From contig JADLBU010000062.1 in assembly GCA_020847535.1 (NCBI GenBank), positions 1 to 40,130 of the forward strand: DNA of 40,130 nucleotides, in the 5' to 3' direction. A program made the translations under genes and the position numbers. The first letter of the stretch is position 1. Each line of letters begins with the position of its first letter. Positions 39,182 to 40,130 of the stretch are shown here, piece after piece. Below the pieces are notes generated by a model, which saw only the letters and a list, made by a program, of their open reading frames with translations, was not told the origin of the DNA and searched no databases. The DNA comes from Phycisphaerales bacterium. GTDB taxonomy: Bacteria; Planctomycetota; Phycisphaerae; Phycisphaerales; UBA1924.

Positions 39182-40033
39182 ATGAAGAGGATCCATGTCA
39201 CTGGCGCGCTACTTTCCCTGTTTGTGATCGTGGGCCTCAGCTTCGCGGTCGTCCGCTCGCGATCAACCACCGGCCAGCCCGGCTGGGATGGGATGATCTG
39301 CGAGGTGCCCGACAGAGTGCTGGTCTATCCCGTGGAAGGTAGGCTTGAGTTCAAGCTCCGGAAGATCGATCCGGTGCCGGTGGCGGAGGCGAACGAGAAG
39401 CTGCCGCGATGGGTTGAGGTGTTCACGGTGTTTCCCGACGGGCAGATGCGTGCGGGGACATTCCGGGCGAATTTCAAGGACAAAGCATTTCCGATGCTTT
39501 TCTCGCCGCCCAAGGCGCCCGTCTACATCGCGATGAACGCGGATGGAAGCTACAAGATAGGGGAGGGAGGGCACATTGTAATCAGCGAACCGGCCCCCGG
39601 CGCTGCTCCGCCAAGGTATCCACCGGGTCACGCCGTGCCGATTAAGGATACGGAATACGTTTCGGTCAACTACATGCCCGGCGCGCTTCCAGATGCGAGG
39701 CGTAGAAAGCTGAGTGAGCAAGCTCCTCCTGGCAGCCGCGCCAATTTCGGGTATTACTTTGAAAGTAATGTGCCTTTTGAGATTACGCAGCGTTTGTCGC
39801 CTGGGGTCGGTAGGTCCCAGACTTTGACGAATGATCTGTTGCAGTTTTCAGCGGGCAATATTCTTGTTGCGATCGATTTTGTAAGCCTTGGAAATAACAA
39901 CATTACTGCGGAAACATTAATTCCTACCTTTGTCGTACCGTATCAAACAGTTCGTAATTCAATGATAAATTTTGAAACCCAGATGAGTTCGAGCGAAGAA
40001 GCTTTGCTAGTGGGCCGAGTCAAAAGAACTTGA
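39182..40033 (+). CDS. exported or membrane-anchored protein of unknown function
   Basis: 283 residues from ATG 39182 (GGAGAG upstream); an earlier in-frame ATG at 39128 lacks one. N-terminal hydrophobic segment VTGALLSLFVIVGLSFAVV, signal or anchor. I recognise no domain. The middle is beta-rich (RLEFKLRKIDPVPVAEA, VEVFTVFPDGQMRAGTF, PVYIAMNADGSYKIGEGGHI). From about 39740 onwards the DNA is clearly AT-richer than the first half, with codons such as aat, att and ttt that other genes here avoid. The sharp change within one gene, next to a transposase, suggests horizontal origin or an insertion-related fusion. Interior coding is otherwise continuous. Confidence 0.65.
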   Translation: MKRIHVTGALLSLFVIVGLSFAVVRSRSTTGQPGWDGMICEVPDRVLVYPVEGRLEFKLRKIDPVPVAEANEKLPRWVEVFTVFPDGQMRAGTFRANFKDKAFPMLFSPPKAPVYIAMNADGSYKIGEGGHIVISEPAPGAAPPRYPPGHAVPIKDTEYVSVNYMPGALPDARRRKLSEQAPPGSRANFGYYFESNVPFEITQRLSPGVGRSQTLTNDLLQFSAGNILVAIDFVSLGNNNITAETLIPTFVVPYQTVRNSMINFETQMSSSEEALLVGRVKRT

Positions 40034-40062
40034 ACAAAGGCGCAACCGGTCTGTCGCCGGGC

Positions 40063-40090
40063 GCGAATCTCCTCTACAAAGGAGGTTCGC
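40063..40090 (+). promoter_or_regulatory. hairpin covering the transposase ribosome-binding site
   Basis: GCGAATCTCCT (40063-40073) pairs with AGGAGGTTCGC (40080-40090), eleven pairs with one U-G wobble and a 6-base loop. The second arm contains the AGGAGG ribosome-binding site and ends directly before ATG 40091. Confidence 0.75.
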
Positions 40091-40130
40091 ATGGGCAGAC
40101 CGATGGCCAACTTGACGCTGACGGAGGACG
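40091..40130 (+). mobile_element. 5' end of an IS630-type transposase gene (cut by window end)
   Basis: ATG 40091 opens MGRPMANLTLTED, the start typical of IS630-family transposases (MGRPxAxLxLSxEE), DDE enzymes that insert at TA. AAAGGAGG at 40078-40084 precedes it. Only 13 codons are inside the window, so the assignment is by N-terminal pattern; the element's left end must lie between about 40034 and 40090 and was not resolved. Confidence 0.55.

Noticed and set aside
1..40130. CRISPR arrays, tRNA or rRNA genes
   Set aside because: No spaced direct repeats of CRISPR type were seen, and no cloverleaf-like TTCGA arm or rRNA-like segment was recognised by eye.
1..40130. Sigma-54 (-24/-12) promoters before secretion genes
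   Set aside because: Several tggcac strings occur (for example 1475 and 2904) but none has a ttgc element at the correct spacing.

Overview
The window is high-GC DNA from a planctomycete, most likely of the Phycisphaerae. The evidence is a dockerin-like protein built on DFDNSG/DTDDFDA calcium loops, a prepilin-type protein of the kind abundant in planctomycetes, a fused SecD-SecF, a cluster of FliA-type and ECF-type regulators, and dispersed short palindromic repeats between genes (cacaggcaagatgcctgtg, cgcggat and acgcggag types). Most genes use G-rich third positions and many start with GTG. No rRNA, tRNA or CRISPR array was seen.

Layout. 1-850: a damaged end, where a GH94-type glycoside phosphorylase C-terminal fragment runs into the C-terminal fragment of an ECF sigma factor, followed by a coupled membrane protein (possible anti-sigma factor). 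1149-8006: a small membrane protein, tgt, yajC, a fused secDF, and a LysM protein; yajC-secDF is a Sec-export accessory unit. 8003-11097: FAD oxidoreductase, aldo/keto reductase and UDP-glucuronate decarboxylase, the last two each preceded by the same palindromic repeat. 11168-14885: YjbR-like protein and an outer-membrane barrel candidate on the minus strand, then a monomeric sarcosine-oxidase-like flavoprotein and thpR on the plus strand. 14918-20189: a giant DUF2339 membrane protein with an internal duplication and an L-fucose-isomerase-like enzyme. 20340-23183: FHA-like membrane protein, FliA-type sigma factor and a DUF6265 secreted protein with an 8-residue repeat.

23260-34991 is the centre of interest: a complete type III export core. 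sctV lies on the minus strand; divergent from it is a tightly coupled plus-strand operon of orf135-sctJ-orf105-sctL-sctN-sctO-sctQ-fliO-like-sctR-sctS-sctT-sctU. SctV, SctJ and SctR carry features of the non-flagellar (injectisome) branch, yet a FliO-like protein, normally found only in flagellar systems, sits between sctQ and sctR. SctU has lost the NPTH autocleavage motif (DQSV in its place). No secretin, needle, rod, hook, flagellin or motor gene is present here. It may be a divergent, so far little described planctomycetal type III apparatus.

35143-40130: a dockerin-type secreted protein and a prepilin-like protein diverge from a region rich in dyads; then a HAMP sensor histidine kinase, an exported protein of unknown function that becomes AT-rich towards its end, and the first codons of an IS630-type transposase whose ribosome-binding site is buried in a hairpin at the window edge.
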